From: Motacilla alba alba
Lineage: Eukaryota; Chordata; Aves; Passeriformes; Motacillidae
Reading direction: 5' to 3'
DNA: 64,000 nucleotides
NCBI RefSeq assembly: GCF_015832195.1
Contig: NC_052046.1
Coordinates: 21,878,161 to 21,942,160, forward strand
The translations under genes were made by a program, and so were the position numbers. Shown piece after piece: positions 14,701 to 51,113 of the stretch. The notes beneath the pieces were generated by a model. That model had not been told where the DNA came from. It did no database searches and saw only the letters and a program-made list of their open reading frames with translations. Positions within the stretch are counted from its first letter, which is position 1. Every line of letters starts with the position of its first letter.

Positions 14701-17700
14701 GTTAATGATTTTTTTCCCTCGGAATAGTACTTCTCATGTTTTCTAATCTTACTAATAATAGTTTTAAATAGCTGCAGCCATTAAATTCAATTCTGTTTGG
14801 AAAAAGTATTGCAAAAGCTCACCCATAGAGGGAAGCAGAATACTGTCTTAACTATACGCTGCTTTTAAAAAATTATCCATGCTTCAGATGAAGCCAACAA
14901 AGAACATCTGTTGTCTTAATTATAGCTTCTATTTCTAAGAAGTATGTTCTGTAACAGATGAGAAAAATGTCTGACAGCTCATAATTCATAAAGTTATTGA
15001 GGTTTAATCTGATAGAATATTATGTACAGAGTTTCTTCCCAGTACAGACATTATCACTTCCCTTTCAACTGATGATAGAAACAGGGCTTTATGAAATACT
15101 AAATTAATAAGTGTGAAACATGATTATCAGCCACTATTGAAAGTATTAAACAGTTATAAAGGAATATAAATAAATAATAATATAAAAATAAATAATATAA
15201 AGTTCTCTATACTGTGTTGCTTTCTGTTTTTGTTTTTCTGCTTATCTCTGCAACTAAACTTTCTTGAAGCTGGACGCAATCTCTTTGTTCTTTCTTTCCC
15301 TACTTTCGTTTTGCTTTGTCTTCAAGGAATTCTTAGTTGAGTAATGCAGCAGCTCTAGGACAAGTATTCATTTTTGTGACAGAGAAGGGTAAAAAGTTCT
15401 GTATTTCTTCTAGGGAATTGGTATCTTATTGGGTAAGACTTTCAATATCTAATCAGAGCTTCTTTCTGCCTAGTCCTGCCATCTATTCTTTATGTATTAT
15501 TTTCTTCTACTAATCTGTATTTATCAGGGCTTGTTTCACCTCTTTTCACATAGTTGCCCCTTGTTCTTTTTAGCCCTGAGAGTGCAGCTGGCACAGCTTC
15601 ATAAACTGGGATGAAGAGAGGAATTAGTTCTCCTGGCCCCAAAAATTCCCTGCATAGTCACCATGCACATGATACTTTATCAACCAGAGCATTGCTTGCA
15701 TGTGTGCTGATAACCCTGGGAAGAATCTAGGCAAAGTAGGTCTCAGTTACAACATTGATTTATGCAGGTAACTTTGTCTTTTTGACATACTATGTGTAAT
15801 TAGGATAAAATGAAGTAACATTCAGTTTTTATTCTGACCCTTTTAGATTTAGTGGGTTGGACTATAAATGGCCCAATCTTAATACATGTGTTTGCCCTTC
15901 TGAAAAAACGTCTGCCTTATTCTGTTAAGTGTCACAATATTATGACAAGTTTTTGTACATTTTTCTATAAAAGTCGGTTTGAGGTCCCTTTTTCAACTTT
16001 ATAGGCTATGTTGTTAGTACCTGCCTTACACAGAGGAGTCTGGAGATGCTGGCTTTGTTTTTGGCAGTAAACTGTGACTGACAAGTCAGTAGATCATGCT
16101 CGTGAGAGCTGCTGTTGTCTCCTTTTGGAATAAGCCCCTTGGATAAGTTGTTGTCACTCGGTGTTACTGATGTAGGATCACAGCAGAACTATGAATGCTT
16201 TACAAAGATATTTGAAGTCTGAAAATGTATTGCCAGAATACTGTTTTGCCATGAGAGTTAAATGATGCCATTGATGCCCTTGAAAGGCTTTATTCAGTTC
16301 TGCCTTATTCAGATGTTCCATCATTGAAGACAGAGTAAAAAGAGGAATGACAGCAGATGTAATAAACTATTTTCTCAATACAGATCTGTATTTCCTGGCT
16401 AAAATCTTCAGTGTTCTGTTAACAGAAAACTTGATGTAAATCAAGTTACCACTTTGTCCTTCAGTTCATACCCAACACCTGTTAGCCAGTGGAAGAAGCA
16501 GACTGTCCTGGGTACATAATAATCAAGGATTATAAAGTGGTAGTATTTTCATTCTGCTTTGCAGTTGTACCCCAGTAATTTAAAGTCACCAGCAGGCATC
16601 ATTTTCCATATTTCTTTTCATAGCTCTGGGGTCATTCATATCACAATAAATCCTGAGTCAAACATTTTTTGCCTTCATAATAAATGAACTTCTTCTGAGC
16701 TCAAAGGCTCATCGTGTTGGTGGGCATGACCGTTTCTTTTTCTAGTACTGCAATACTCTTCACCTGTCTTCAGTTCTCCTGAATCTAGTCTTCTCTACTG
16801 CCAAGGCTTCTGTGATATTTGGAGTCTGCACCCTGCCTGACTGATAACATCTCACAAAAGTAAGAGACAAGTAATAGTTGGCAGACTTATCAAGCTGCTT
16901 GTAAGGATGTGTCAAAATCATGGACACTTAAAGTCTCTTTCATATTTGTCCATGAATGGTGTTGTGTTTTAAAATCATTCTAATGAAACCAGCACTGGAG
17001 AAAGTGGTTGAGCCCTGAACAGCTCTTCCTCCTGACACTTTAAATGATGCTTTCAACCTCTAGCAGCATTTAACTACTGCTGAACAAAATCATCTCAGTA
17101 GGGGCTAAGAAGAGGTATTCTCTACTGACAGTTGCAGCTGAGTTTGCTATCTGTTGCAGTCCTTGATTTATTTGAGACACACAGTAACAATGACTTTCTC
17201 TTCACTCTCACCTTTTTGTCTTTCATCTTTGCCCAGTGAAAACCTTTTGCTAATGGCAGTTGGGCAGTGCCGAGCATTGTTCTTTTGGTAAATACAATTA
17301 GGTTATCTGAAAATGCAAATGTCAAGGCAAGGTTGAGCTCTTCAAATCTCAGGGTGAGTTGTTCTTTGTTATTTAATTAATACCAGACTTATCTTCTGTG
17401 TTGGTCTGACACTGAACCCAAAGCACAGATATCTGTGGAAAATTTCTCCAGAGCTAAGAGTTTACGGGTTTTTTTAGCCTTTCATACTGTTGTACTGAAA
17501 CCTTTTGCAGGAACTACTTTTTTAGACTGTTTAGAAACATTTAGTGGATCACAGGATTCCCTTTCACTCTGAGTTAAGAGTTTTTTGTCAGTAAGGCTCC
17601 TTTCACTCAGACATATTGTGTGGCTCATGTGGCCTTTTCTTCTCCAGCTGATTACAGCAGGTGCTGAGAGGGCTGTAATGGCTGAGGTTCAGCATCTTTA

Positions 17701-18508
17701 CCAGCTGCCACCACAGGGCCAGGAGAAGCTTCAGGTTGTGCCATCATTTATGTGATGTTGTATCTCCTAGCGCTTTCCACTTTTCCAGGGTCTGAACTTG
17801 TGTTTCCGCAGGCATGGCTTTTGGTGTGCTCCCAGCACAATCTCCTAAAGCTCTGCAGTCTCTGATGTGGGAGTCACCAGCAGCCAGCACCCTGGAGGAG
17901 TACGTGGGACAGCTCAATATATACCACTGCCTGCAGAAAGGCCTGCAGAACTGCCAAACTGCCCTAATTTCCAATGCATCTTCACTGGAATTCAACATTG
18001 TATACTGATAAGCTGTTGAATCAGACATTATGGATCCTTATTGAAATCCAGATTCTGTTTCAAGGAAGATGGATGATAATAGTGGCACATTGTTTGAATT
18101 CTATTTCCCATACCTAGTAGAGTAAATAAGTGCTGAAATAATAGTATTTCAATCAAGAAAGTAAGCTCCTGTGTTTCCCAGAATTTTCAATAGCAAGCAT
18201 GGGTGTTGAACTAAGTTGGAAACCCCACATTGTCCAGAGCTGGTAATGCATTATACTGATGGTGCTGCTGGCGTGAGTGTTTTAGGGGCTTGAGCAGCCA
18301 TCATTTCTTTACAGTTTTTTGGCTAATCTTGTTGGAGCATTATCATAACTTGCTTGACCATGATCCTTACCTTTGCATTTCTTCTTCTGCATTAATTAAT
18401 ATGCTTATGCTTAATATAGCTGATTTAAGTACTGGTAAAACCTTTAATGTCTGGAGTTATTGTATGACTTCCAAACAAGGGACCTGTGTAAAGCTATAGA
18501 AAATCATT

Positions 18509-18540
18509 ATGTTAGTGGATACAGTTGTATCCACTAACAT
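18509..18540. repeat. Perfect 15-bp-arm inverted repeat
   Basis: ATGTTAGTGGATACA, a two-base GT spacer, then the exact reverse complement TGTATCCACTAACAT. Confidence 0.97.
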
Positions 18541-21500
18541 GAAGAGTATATCTATCTGCATGCACCATAAGTATTATGATCATCTTAAGACCTGAGCTCT
18601 CAAATAGTAGACTTTTATATCGAGCTGTGTTGTCATCAAAAGCGCAAAATATGTGCACAAACTTTAATGCCATTTCTGTAAAAATAAGAACATTCATGGA
18701 TCTTAACTTAATCTTAACTCAAAATTAAATTCAAGTAGAGTTAGTATATAGTTCCTGTAATTATTTAGAAATTAAACTCCCTTTCATGCTATGTACTGTA
18801 CATTTTAAAGGGTTTTATTATATATGTTTTTAAATTTCATTCTTCTTCTAGCAGTAATGAAGGACATCTCTCAGAATCATCTGAAGCCAAATTGAAGCTT
18901 TAAATTTCCACTTGTCATTGCCAGGTACTAACTCTATATCTTTTTACTGAGAACCCTTCCAGAAGGTGCAGCTGTGTGCTGGTTTCATCTTGCACTTTGT
19001 AGCTGTGCTGGCAACCCTTGAATGTAAGGTATGCTCTCATCTCCCACACATTGCCATTGCCTTAGAGCTGTTCAGTCCTATCTGTAATAGGGAGAAGGAA
19101 GAGTTTGCAGATTGGAGAGAACCCTTGATTTGTGGTTCATCTCATTGATTCTCACTATGACAAGGTAAAAATAGAGCTAGTGGAAAACCCAGCTTTTACC
19201 AAACGTCGTAAGAAGCTTCCTTACTATCTGGAGACCCACCACTAGACTAGAAAGAAGACAGTTTTGAGTTTTTGACAGTTATATTTTGGAGACCCTGGGA
19301 TTAAGGAAAAAAAAAAGCACAAAACAGAGGCATTTGGGGAAAAATGTTGCTTTTAATGAAAAACTGATACAGGATTTTAGCAAAGGCATCTACAAATTTG
19401 CTCAAATCCTTTAGAGTGGATTTGGTTCTTCAAACATCTTTGCTGCCCTACAGCATTCTTCAAAGAAAGAGACTACTTTTGAAATCAGGTACTAAATGCA
19501 GGATGCATGTGAGGTTTTTTTCAGTTGTCTTCTACTAAAACTGACCTATCTAAAAAGTCTTCCTTTCCCATTGCAAATCTTAACATGCATGCTGGGTTTT
19601 CTCCTGGTACACATAATCTAGAATCAGGACTTCTTTAACCATAACTTCTATTCTGGCTCTTGGAGTAAAAAGAAAATTATTTTTCCAGAAATTAAGTGCA
19701 ATTTTCATAGTTTAGCTGCTGAGATTTCCCCTCAGCATTTTGAAACTGAAGCACACTGTTCTCAAATTGGGCTGTCTTCTCTATAAATGTAATGAAGTGG
19801 CTTCAGTTCTTTGAGTACTTTTAAGTTTTTTGGATCTTCTTTCTGACTACATATGTCTTGTGAAGCCTTTTGCCTTTAAATGAACTTAATTTTCTATTTT
19901 GTGCTAAAGTTGGGAAATTTGAAGCCAAAGTCAGTATGATGTTATGTGTTAATTATATTGAAGGTGACACAGTGAGTAGGAAATCCTAAAACAGGTAGGA
20001 GGTTAAATTATTTTAATTTGTTCATAATGTCTTCAACATGCTGATGAAGTGAATGTTTTTCTTCTACATTGCTGAGCATTTTAACTATGTGACTTAGATG
20101 TTTTCTTCTGTAACTTTGGAGTTGCCGGTAACTGCAGGTTTTCCACCTGCCATTGTGTGTCTCTCTGTTGTGTCTTTTTGCTGTAGAGCTTAAAAGAGAG
20201 ATGAATATCCTGAGTTTTCAGTCAAATACACAACTATTTAACATAGTATGTATTTATGGAAGGGATTGTCATTCACTTGAAGTCTCATGTCATATCTAAA
20301 AGTTCAGCAATGTCTTTGGTTATATAAATATCCAGTTATAGAAAGGAATGGGATAAAAAGGAAGAGACATCAGAAATCCTCTGAACTCCTAAAATGCATA
20401 TTTTAGGCTAGCAGAGAAGTTTTGGAAACTTTTCATTTTAAGCAATGTGGCATTTTGTTTGCATACACATGTTTTGTAGGTATATTACAGATTTTGTGTA
20501 AATATAAAGGGAAATGCATAGCTTCCAAAAGGCTTTCAATAAGTAAGAATATTACTGATTGATGAATACTGTACAACAAAGATATTTGTACCAGATTATG
20601 ATACAAACCTGATCTTAAGCTAAAGTCCTGCTTAAAGTTAAGATGAAAAGCATGAAGCACCAAAAAGGCTGCAGGAAGAGGCCCTCTGCTTAGGTAATTT
20701 AGATAAAGTCTATGGAGACAAACTGTTTTCTGTATTGTCTTGTCTTCATCTTGTAAGGGGTTTCTTCCCCTGATGCTGGGTTCTCCTCTTTGCCTTCCGT
20801 CCCCTGTGCAGAAAGTCTACATCTGTGGAAATTAGAATTATTTTTCTAAATAGAGCTTGTTGATAGGTATTTGTTGATGTCTTGCTGTCATTTCAAGGCA
20901 CAGTTTGGTTAATGGAAGAAAGCAGTGTGCTGCTCAGTAGCCTAGACGGGCCATCCTTGAACTGCCAAGCGGTCACTTGATAAGGTCCAACTGTCTGTCA
21001 GGTTTGACTTCCATCTTCTGTCTCTATTTATCCTTCTTTGTCTCTTTCCTCTGTTTCAGTTTAGGCTTCTGACTGTGGCTGCATGCTGCCTCCATCTGGA
21101 ATTAGGAAATGAGCGTCTTTGTTCAGAGATTATGCAATTTTGTTGATGTTATGAAAGAGGGAGGAATTAAATGTAACTAGCTCCCTTAGGGACCAGAAAG
21201 TTACTTTCATAGGTAAAAATATGTAAACTCTATTCTTAAAACCTATTCTTCCTCTGGGATCCATTTTAAGCCCTTAACATTCTCTTGAGTCTATTAGTAT
21301 CTCACAGTCTGAGAATTTTCATAGCATACCCTTTGATACTACTCTAATATTTTGTTTATTATTTCAATAGATTTGTCCATATCATAAGATAGACATAGTT
21401 TGGGGTTGAAAAGAACTATTTGATTTGAATATTACAAATCTGTTGGTCTGTATTTCAGTATGCCTCAGCAGAGGCTACTTAGAGTGCATTTTCCATTTAA

Positions 21501-22369
21501 GCCCATCTTGTTTTGATGAAGCAAATATAAAAGAGATGTTCCAAATGGAATCTGAAAGTGATCTGAAGATGGAAAGAGTTCCTGAGTACCTTGTTCTGTA
21601 TTAATACACCTATATAACATGCTTACATTGGATTTAGCTTTTAATCAGAGTGTTATACTAAGTCAACTATCTGGCAGAATTTTGGAGCTGTCTACTCATT
21701 GGCCTTTTTCAGCTCACAAAGGTGCCACTAAGGAAAGGACCTATCTTCTAAAAAGCTGTGCAGATGATCCTTAATTACAGTGCTGTCTGCTGTCTTTTGT
21801 TGCATTATATGGGCCTAGTTTTAGGTTTTTCTTTATTTTGTCCAGGACTTATAATGACATTAGCATGTAGGCATGTTACTTGTCCTTGCAGAGTATGGAT
21901 CAGGTATTAGAGCTCTTTGATCTGTGGGAATTGTTCTTATTTTCCTCAAGTCATTAAAAAGCATCAGCAGGGCAGAGATCTGCATAGGCAACTCTTTTGA
22001 AACTCCTGAATGGTTATCTTCCAGGCCTCCTTAGTTAAACTGTTAAGACTAACAGATGTTTTTCTAATATCCTCAGTTATGAATGGGTTAGGAAAGTATT
22101 TCCATCATTATGGTACCATAATTTTCCTTCTTTTAGCCAGTATGCTTCACTTCCATTACTACTATTGTCTTTCATTTCACTCCTCATTTCTCTACACTTC
22201 CAAACTTCTGTCCCTTCCTTGCTATCCTACTGTTTTTTAAATTTATGCTGCTTTTGACTGCGGTAGAAGTAATTTGCTTAATAGTAGCTATCATTGGGCT
22301 GCATTTCAGATTCATGCTGGAAACCGGGCTAATAGCACAGGAATGCTTTAATTTTGCTGAGTGGAGTTT

Positions 22370-22833
22370 ATACAGTGTAAAGGCCTATTCTGCTTCAGAC
22401 CCCACATCACAAGTGAGGAGACAGGGAATGCACAAGAAGTTGAGAGCGGACACAGTCAGGACAACTGACCACAACTGACACTGAGACATTCCATACCACA
22501 GAGCACTGTGCTCAGCAGTAAATCTGGGGAAAGAATAAGAAAGTGGGAGATGCACAAAGTGATGGTGTTTGCCTTCCCAAGTCACCATTACCCAGTGATG
22601 AAACCCTGCTCTGCTGGAGATGGCTGAACATCTGCATGCCCATGGGAAGTACTGACTTAATACTTTGATTTGCTTTGCTTTTGTACGTGGCTTTTGCTTT
22701 CCCTATTAAACTATCTAAACCTCAATCCTCTAATTTTCTCACTTTTAGCCTTCTGACTCTCACCCCTATCCCACCAGAGGAGTGTGCCTGAGCAGTTGTA
22801 TGGGACTTGGTTGCTGGCTGGGGTTAAACGACA
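22370..22833 (+). mobile_element. ERVL-type solo or truncated LTR (3' part)
   Basis: The segment carries the hallmarks of a common avian ERV LTR: GAGACATTCCATACCA, a degenerate TATA region (AGCAGTAAATCTGG), GAGATGGCTGAACATCTGC, CTTTTGCTTTCCCTATTAAAC as poly(A)-signal region, and the terminus GCTGGCTGGGGTTAAACGACA ending at 22833. The right edge is firm. The left edge fades around 22370, and the usual TGT...GGTTTAACCC start is not seen, so it is 5' truncated or diverged. Orientation matches the host gene, so its promoter and poly(A) signal face along PIK3R1. Confidence 0.8.
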
Positions 22834-24065
22834 GCAAAATTATTTGCATTTTTATGAAGTTATGTAATTCAAAATAGGGTGAATTACCAGCCAAAGCTGT
22901 CTGCTCTCTCTTTCTCAGTTGATATATATTCTTTCTCAGTTGATTTGTTTCTTCTTATCTCAAAGTTTTTCTTTAAAAACACTCTGTTCATAATTTTCTG
23001 TGGTTTTTTTTTTCTCTTTCTACTTAGTTATCATCATCATTTTGTTTCAGTCTTTTGAAAATAGGGGTGGAGGGTGTGCACATATGTATTTCTACATATC
23101 CATACAGGCACCTTTGTGTATATGTGTTCAAGAATTGCTCTCTGTCCATGGTGAGTTTAATTGAGCAGAGATCACCATTGCTTAGGCAAATGGCAATTTT
23201 TACTTCAATTATTAATTTTTATCAATCATAATGCATCAAACTATGCCACATAGTTCTGGCAGTAGTTTAAGATCTTTATGTAAACATTTTTGTTTCTAAG
23301 TGTTAAACAGGACCACTCTAAAACTTTTGAATTATTCTTTTGGCAAAAATTGTGTATTTAGAGATAGCTCTTTCCTCACAGAGCCAGAACATACCTTTAA
23401 GAGTATGTTCTCTCTGTTAAGAAACCAGGTAGTATGAAAACTGACTTTGTATAACACCCGTGTGCAGTTTTGTTTGAATCTGTAAAGTGTCCCTTTCCAA
23501 TTATACTGCTATTTATTCCTAACCAGTCCACGTAGAAGAGAAAATCCATGCTTCAAGTAAACTGTATTGTTAATAGTATAATGCTTGAAAATTAAAATGC
23601 ACAGAAGTTACTGAGCTTGTATATGAGTGTGAAATACTTGTTTCTACTGCTGTTTCAGGCCTCTTTAAGTCTGTTTTACCCGGGGGATCAGGCACGCAAA
23701 GACACTTATACGTTTAATAGCTCCTTCATTTAGTTCATGGTGTATATAAATATCTCACATGGAAATACTTTTTCTTTCCTTACTTGCATTGTATTTCTGC
23801 ACATCCACTGCAAACTTTTATTGTGTTTTCTTTTCCTAGACAATATGGAGAGTGAATCTAGGACTGAGGTCCCTGAAAGAAAATGCTATTAAAAATGCAA
23901 TTGTCATAATTTTATTCCATTTTTTGATTAAGTGTGGAGTTTTCTTATATAGCCCTGACAACTGGGATGTTTGTTCTGTGATTAAAGATTAACATGTAAC
24001 GATTTTCATAAAAGTAATTGCATTCATCTGCAGCTTGGCTTATTTTTCTTCCTTTTTTTTAACAG

Positions 24066-46761
<22,696 letters not shown>

Positions 46762-47064
46762 AGATCCTAATACTCTGGGTTGTTTGTTGGTTTTTTTAAA
46801 GAAATTATTTGGCAACATTGAGGCCTCTGGAGAGAAAAGGCTCCTTTCAGCTTTACTCAAGAATTTGCAGTATCAAAGCTATTTGTCTTCAGATGGAACT
46901 AAAGATTTCCTTCACAACTGCAGTGGGAGAGATCACAGTGTTATGCTGTGAATCTATGTTTGTAGTCTGAAGTGATTTTTTTTTTTTTTTGTAATTATAA
47001 AAGAAAAACACAAGAGAAAAATCCAAACCTGATCTCCCTGCAGGGACATAGAGGCCTTTAAGCA

Positions 47065-47071
47065 TGGTGCT
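47065..47071 (+). promoter_or_regulatory. miR-29 seed complement in the PIK3R1 3' UTR
   Basis: TGGTGCT, about 300 nt after the stop, is complementary to the miR-29 seed (positions 2-8). p85-alpha is a reported miR-29 target in mammals. The next base is T rather than A, so it is a 7-mer site. Confidence 0.45.
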
Positions 47072-47702
47072 TGTTTACGACCACTTCTGAAGCTTTACCA
47101 GCTAGGACATTGGATTATCCAGACACAAGGTATAAGAGGTCTGTGTCATTCAGTTATTGGAATTTTGTGGTCACAATCTGACTTGGAATGGTGTTGCTGC
47201 ACTCAGTGGATCCAGACATACAGCATTGTGGTTCTGTTTTGGTTTCTGGTCAATGATATGTAGCAGAGTGGCACTTTCATTTCTAAGGGACACTTTAAAA
47301 GGACTTCAGTTACAGTATGTTGCTCAGAGTAATTATAATAGCAAAGTGCCAGGAAGTGTTTTGTTTAGAAGATTAAAAATCCTGTTTTAAGAATATATTT
47401 AAGACTGAAGAAAACAGGATTTTCAATGGCATACAGTGTATAATAATGTACATAGTACTGGATGACTAACTGTCATTGATGGAAACTGTCAATACCAAAC
47501 TGCTTCGTTTTTTCCTTTTCTGTTCGCTGAAAGCTGAATTTTTAGACTATGCTATGCAATACTGAATTTTCTTTAGGCTGTAGTCTTCTCTCAAGCATAT
47601 CTATAGATTAAGCTTGTTTTTCTTGGTTTTTTTGTCTCCTCTATTTAAAAATTCTTTTCTCTTAGGATATTCTTCCTGGTGATTACTTTTTGTTAATAAT
47701 TT

Positions 47703-47747
47703 TCTTGTTTGTTTTGTTTTGTTTTGTTTTTTGTTTTGTTTTGTTTT
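47703..47747 (+). repeat. (TTTTG)n pentanucleotide repeat in the 3' UTR
   Basis: GTTTT units repeat about eight times with one slip, within the PIK3R1 3' UTR. Confidence 0.85.
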
Positions 47748-48177
47748 AATGTACAGAGAGCCAGCAAGAGTTGGCTTGAAAATTTAAACTATGAAATATT
47801 TTACAATTTTCATTGTATAGAATATTGAGCTACTAGCTCAAAGTTTAAAAAGTTCATAAATTTTTTAGACTAAATACTTTGTTGGGCAGTGCCTGATAAG
47901 CTTCAAAGCTGCTTAATTCAATAATATTATATGAACATTACGAAATATCACTGAGCCCAACAATACTGTTTCAGAGATATCTTTAGAATACGGTACCATG
48001 CTACATTTGCTTCTTGAAGTGTTTTGAACTTCTATCATGATTGTCTTTGTATATGGAAGACAAGGAAAATAGTGTATCCTTCTTTGATAGCGACTGCAGA
48101 AATAAATGGGGATATTTTGCTACTGCAGTGTAGAGTGTAGATACTTTGGATCTCAGAATGGATCCACCTTCACAGTA

Positions 48178-48183
48178 AATAAA
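48178..48183 (+). terminator. Candidate proximal poly(A) signal in the PIK3R1 3' UTR
   Basis: AATAAA within GTAAATAAATGAC; a second hexamer lies at 48101-48106 and another at 48613-48618. Use of any of these would give a short 3' UTR of about 1.4-1.9 kb that keeps the miR-29 match. Usage cannot be judged from sequence. Confidence 0.3.
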
Positions 48184-50403
48184 TGACTTCTTGATCTCCT
48201 GTGACAGAATTTTTGTCAGCCTGTAAAGGTATTTTCATTTCACATGAAGGAAGTTTCTCTAATCTGTTGCCTGGGTTTGTTTTTTGTATTAGTATTGTGG
48301 AAAAAAAAAACCTTTCACCTCTACTGAGAACATTTGGATACAATATAGACTAAGACTAGAAAATATCTTTTTTAAAATGGTTAGGCTATGATATGTATTT
48401 TCAAAAGTCTGTAGGCTGAGGCAGTATCAAAGTGAACACTTCCATAATTTTAGGGCACCAGAGACTTACAAAATCATGGTTCAGTTAAGGGAAACAAATA
48501 CATAAATCTCACTAAAACAGAGTTACCCATAATCCTGAGATATTTCACTGCCAGTGGTTTGCAATGGCTTTTTATTGTCCTGACCACTGAGGAAACTCAC
48601 ACGTTGCAAATCAATAAAGTAATGACATTCAGAGAAATCTTGGAAAATATTTGACTAAGTGAACGTATGAAATTATTCTTCCCCCAAGATGCAAAAGATA
48701 AGACCTATTACTATTAAAGAGAGTTGCACACACAATCAAACAAATGAGACCCATGGAGTTCTCTCATAATAGCTCTGGTTAGAGATCCTTGTGTTTTACT
48801 TCAAAGCACACAATGCTTTATGAGCTGTTGGAAATAATAATAAGAAATTTGCCAGTCTCCAATAATCTTTATATTATCTTTTAATTTTTACATTGTTACT
48901 TCAGTTCTGAGGCTTTAAGGCTTTTGATTTTATTTTGACTTTGTGGTCTATTTTTTTTTTTTTGGTGGGTTGTCTTTGCTTTCCTATAGGTGTATTTTCT
49001 TATTTCTATCAAGAAACAAGATCCAGCAAATAGTCATCACTTAGAAAATTACTCTGAATACTTTTCCTGAATAGAAGTTTAGTCTTCATGCCTTCCCTTT
49101 CTCATTCCACACTTTTTTCAGGCCTGTAGGACCACTTGAATCTGTTATATTAATAACTGGCTTATACTACAAAAAACATCAACAATTACTCTAGCAGGCC
49201 AGTTATACTACTGGGCTTGAAGTTATAGATTAGTTCAATATACAGCAGTTTAACACTTATAGCAATCCAAGATATTCTTTGGACATATATTAATTTCTGA
49301 ATGTTAAATATTTTAAGAGTAAAATAGTATTTTTTTCTGTAGGCAAAATATATGTAATCCGAATTGATGTTTCACATAGCATTTGTCAAGAAATTTTGTC
49401 ATAGTTAAAGCATTTGGATCTAATTTCCCTCATATTAAGAAAACCCCTGCTATGTCAGTGGGCCATATCCTTAGCATGCCCAGCCCAATATGGAATATAA
49501 TTCATTCCTGTTTGCTGTGCAACTTCTCTATGTGTGTGGTTGTAGCAGAAAAAAATTAGTGTGTGTGCAGATTTGACACTTGCTTTTCTTGCACAAGCAA
49601 CAATGAGAAATAAGCCCTATGTTGTAAGGATGAATGCTTAGGGCTTCTTAAGGGGATGTCCTGCCTACACAGGGTCTGTGCAATTTGCAGGGATCATTTA
49701 CGCCCTCAAATTGGCATGAGTGGGTTTTCTTTGGTACTTACATATTGTGTGGCCTCTGCATTTCTCTCTCTCCTTAATACACAGAGCTAAGTCCTGCCAA
49801 AGGCCCTGTTCACTGCAGAGTTGTTTGTCTTTAATGTACCATATTGTTCACTCCAGTTTTGATCTGATCTCAGACTACTATATACAGAAAAAAAAAGCAT
49901 GGGGATATAACTGAAGAAACACAGTGTTTTTCTGTATTTCTATTGATGCATAGTTTTTTCATCAAATATAATCAATGGATGGGTTTTATTCTGGTAGCTT
50001 TTTTTTTTTTGATTTGCGTAACTTTTCATTTTATTTTAAATCCCTGAGTTATGCTGCACTGCAGCATCTCTTTCACAAGGCCTTTGAAAGGCATGAGACA
50101 TAGCAAAGAGAACCAAAACTCACAGGCAAAATTAAGAGTTTCTGATTTAATTCAGTTGAAATATGAATTTGCAGGTTGGGGATGAATATCTGTGCATACT
50201 CATACACACTTGCTGTGTTTATGTATGAACAGTCCCCAGTATAGATGCATTTTCACAGAACATGATCATTTTGCTGAATTTAGTAAGTGATATCATTAAC
50301 TTTGTTTAAAGATGCACACATGCACACTAGACCTTTGTGGGTGCAGCATGTTTCCAGATACAGTTAGAAAACTGAGTTTCTGTGTTGTTGGATAGTTTCT
50401 TCT

Positions 50404-50443
50404 AAAAAAAAAAAAAAAAAAAAAAAGGAGAAAAAAAAAAAAA
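50404..50443 (+). repeat. Interrupted A-tract in the 3' UTR
   Basis: A23, GGAG, A13 in the sense strand of the 3' UTR. Confidence 0.95.
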
Positions 50444-51107
50444 GCTTGTCTGTATGGTTCTGTTATCTTGTCAAGCAATCTGTAAAACCAAATCTTCAGA
50501 TTTTCTATTTGGTGTCAACTGTTCTGTAGTGAAAAAATGGCTTTGTCTTGTAATTGGCAATGAAATAATAATGCTTGGGAAAACATTCAGATGCTTCTAA
50601 TGGGGAAAACTGCCGATTTTCACACAGTGCTTTTGCTATGCATGGTATTAAGTTGGGAAAGTGAATCCTGATACTATTTTTTTCCAGGGTCACTTTAGAG
50701 ATGGGCAGCTCAAAGCATAATGCCTCCCATGGGACAAAGTTACAAAGTGCAACCTTTTATGTAGAGTCACGTTCTGTTTACTGCAGTTGAGACTAAACTG
50801 TAGGAGTTGGTAAGGTTACATTGCACTTGTCCTGTTGAGATTGCATTAGCTGCCCAGGATGCTGCTATTTTTTTTTATTCTTGTTTTTTGAAAATAAAGC
50901 TCTGTTCTGTTACATGTCTTTAAAACATTAAGATTGCTTTGTTTTAAAATTGTCATTGAGGAGGTGGAGAGTAAAGCAGATTGTAAATTGCCTTTACAAG
51001 GCAACAGTGAAAACATGCCTCCTTAAAATTTTGTTCAAGCTGTAGAGTTGATGGAGCTGTGTCTTGTTTTTGAGTTGCTTTAAAAATTGTAATAAGTCTT
51101 CAAGCAG

Positions 51108-51113
51108 AATAAA
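51108..51113 (+). terminator. Likely distal poly(A) signal of PIK3R1
   Basis: AATAAA is followed closely by GGTTGTTTTG, a GT-rich downstream element. It is the last canonical hexamer before the sequence loses UTR character. An upstream AATAAA at 50893-50898 is an alternative. Confidence 0.55.

Larger units (their letters stand above)
1..24065 (+). other. PIK3R1 intron upstream of the BH exons (partial)
   Basis: No coding exon was found here. The SH3 exon of p85-alpha would be recognisable and is absent, so this is the 3' part of the large intron between the SH3 and BH exons. Short reading frames on both strands have no recognisable product. It holds a G16 run (5208-5223), a direct duplication (7842-7890), two GATA-type microsatellites (9625-9679, 9845-9924), a T-rich run (11765-11789), a 15-bp-arm inverted repeat (18509-18540) and an ERV LTR (about 22370-22833). 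Confidence 0.85.

Noticed and set aside
17814..18008. 64-codon + frame and 94-codon minus frame over the same bases
   Set aside because: No recognised domain, inside an intron, and mutually overlapping; treated as chance.
1..24065. Search for the p85-alpha SH3 exon
   Set aside because: No frame with the SH3 ALYDY-type start was found on the + strand, so the exon must lie upstream of the window.
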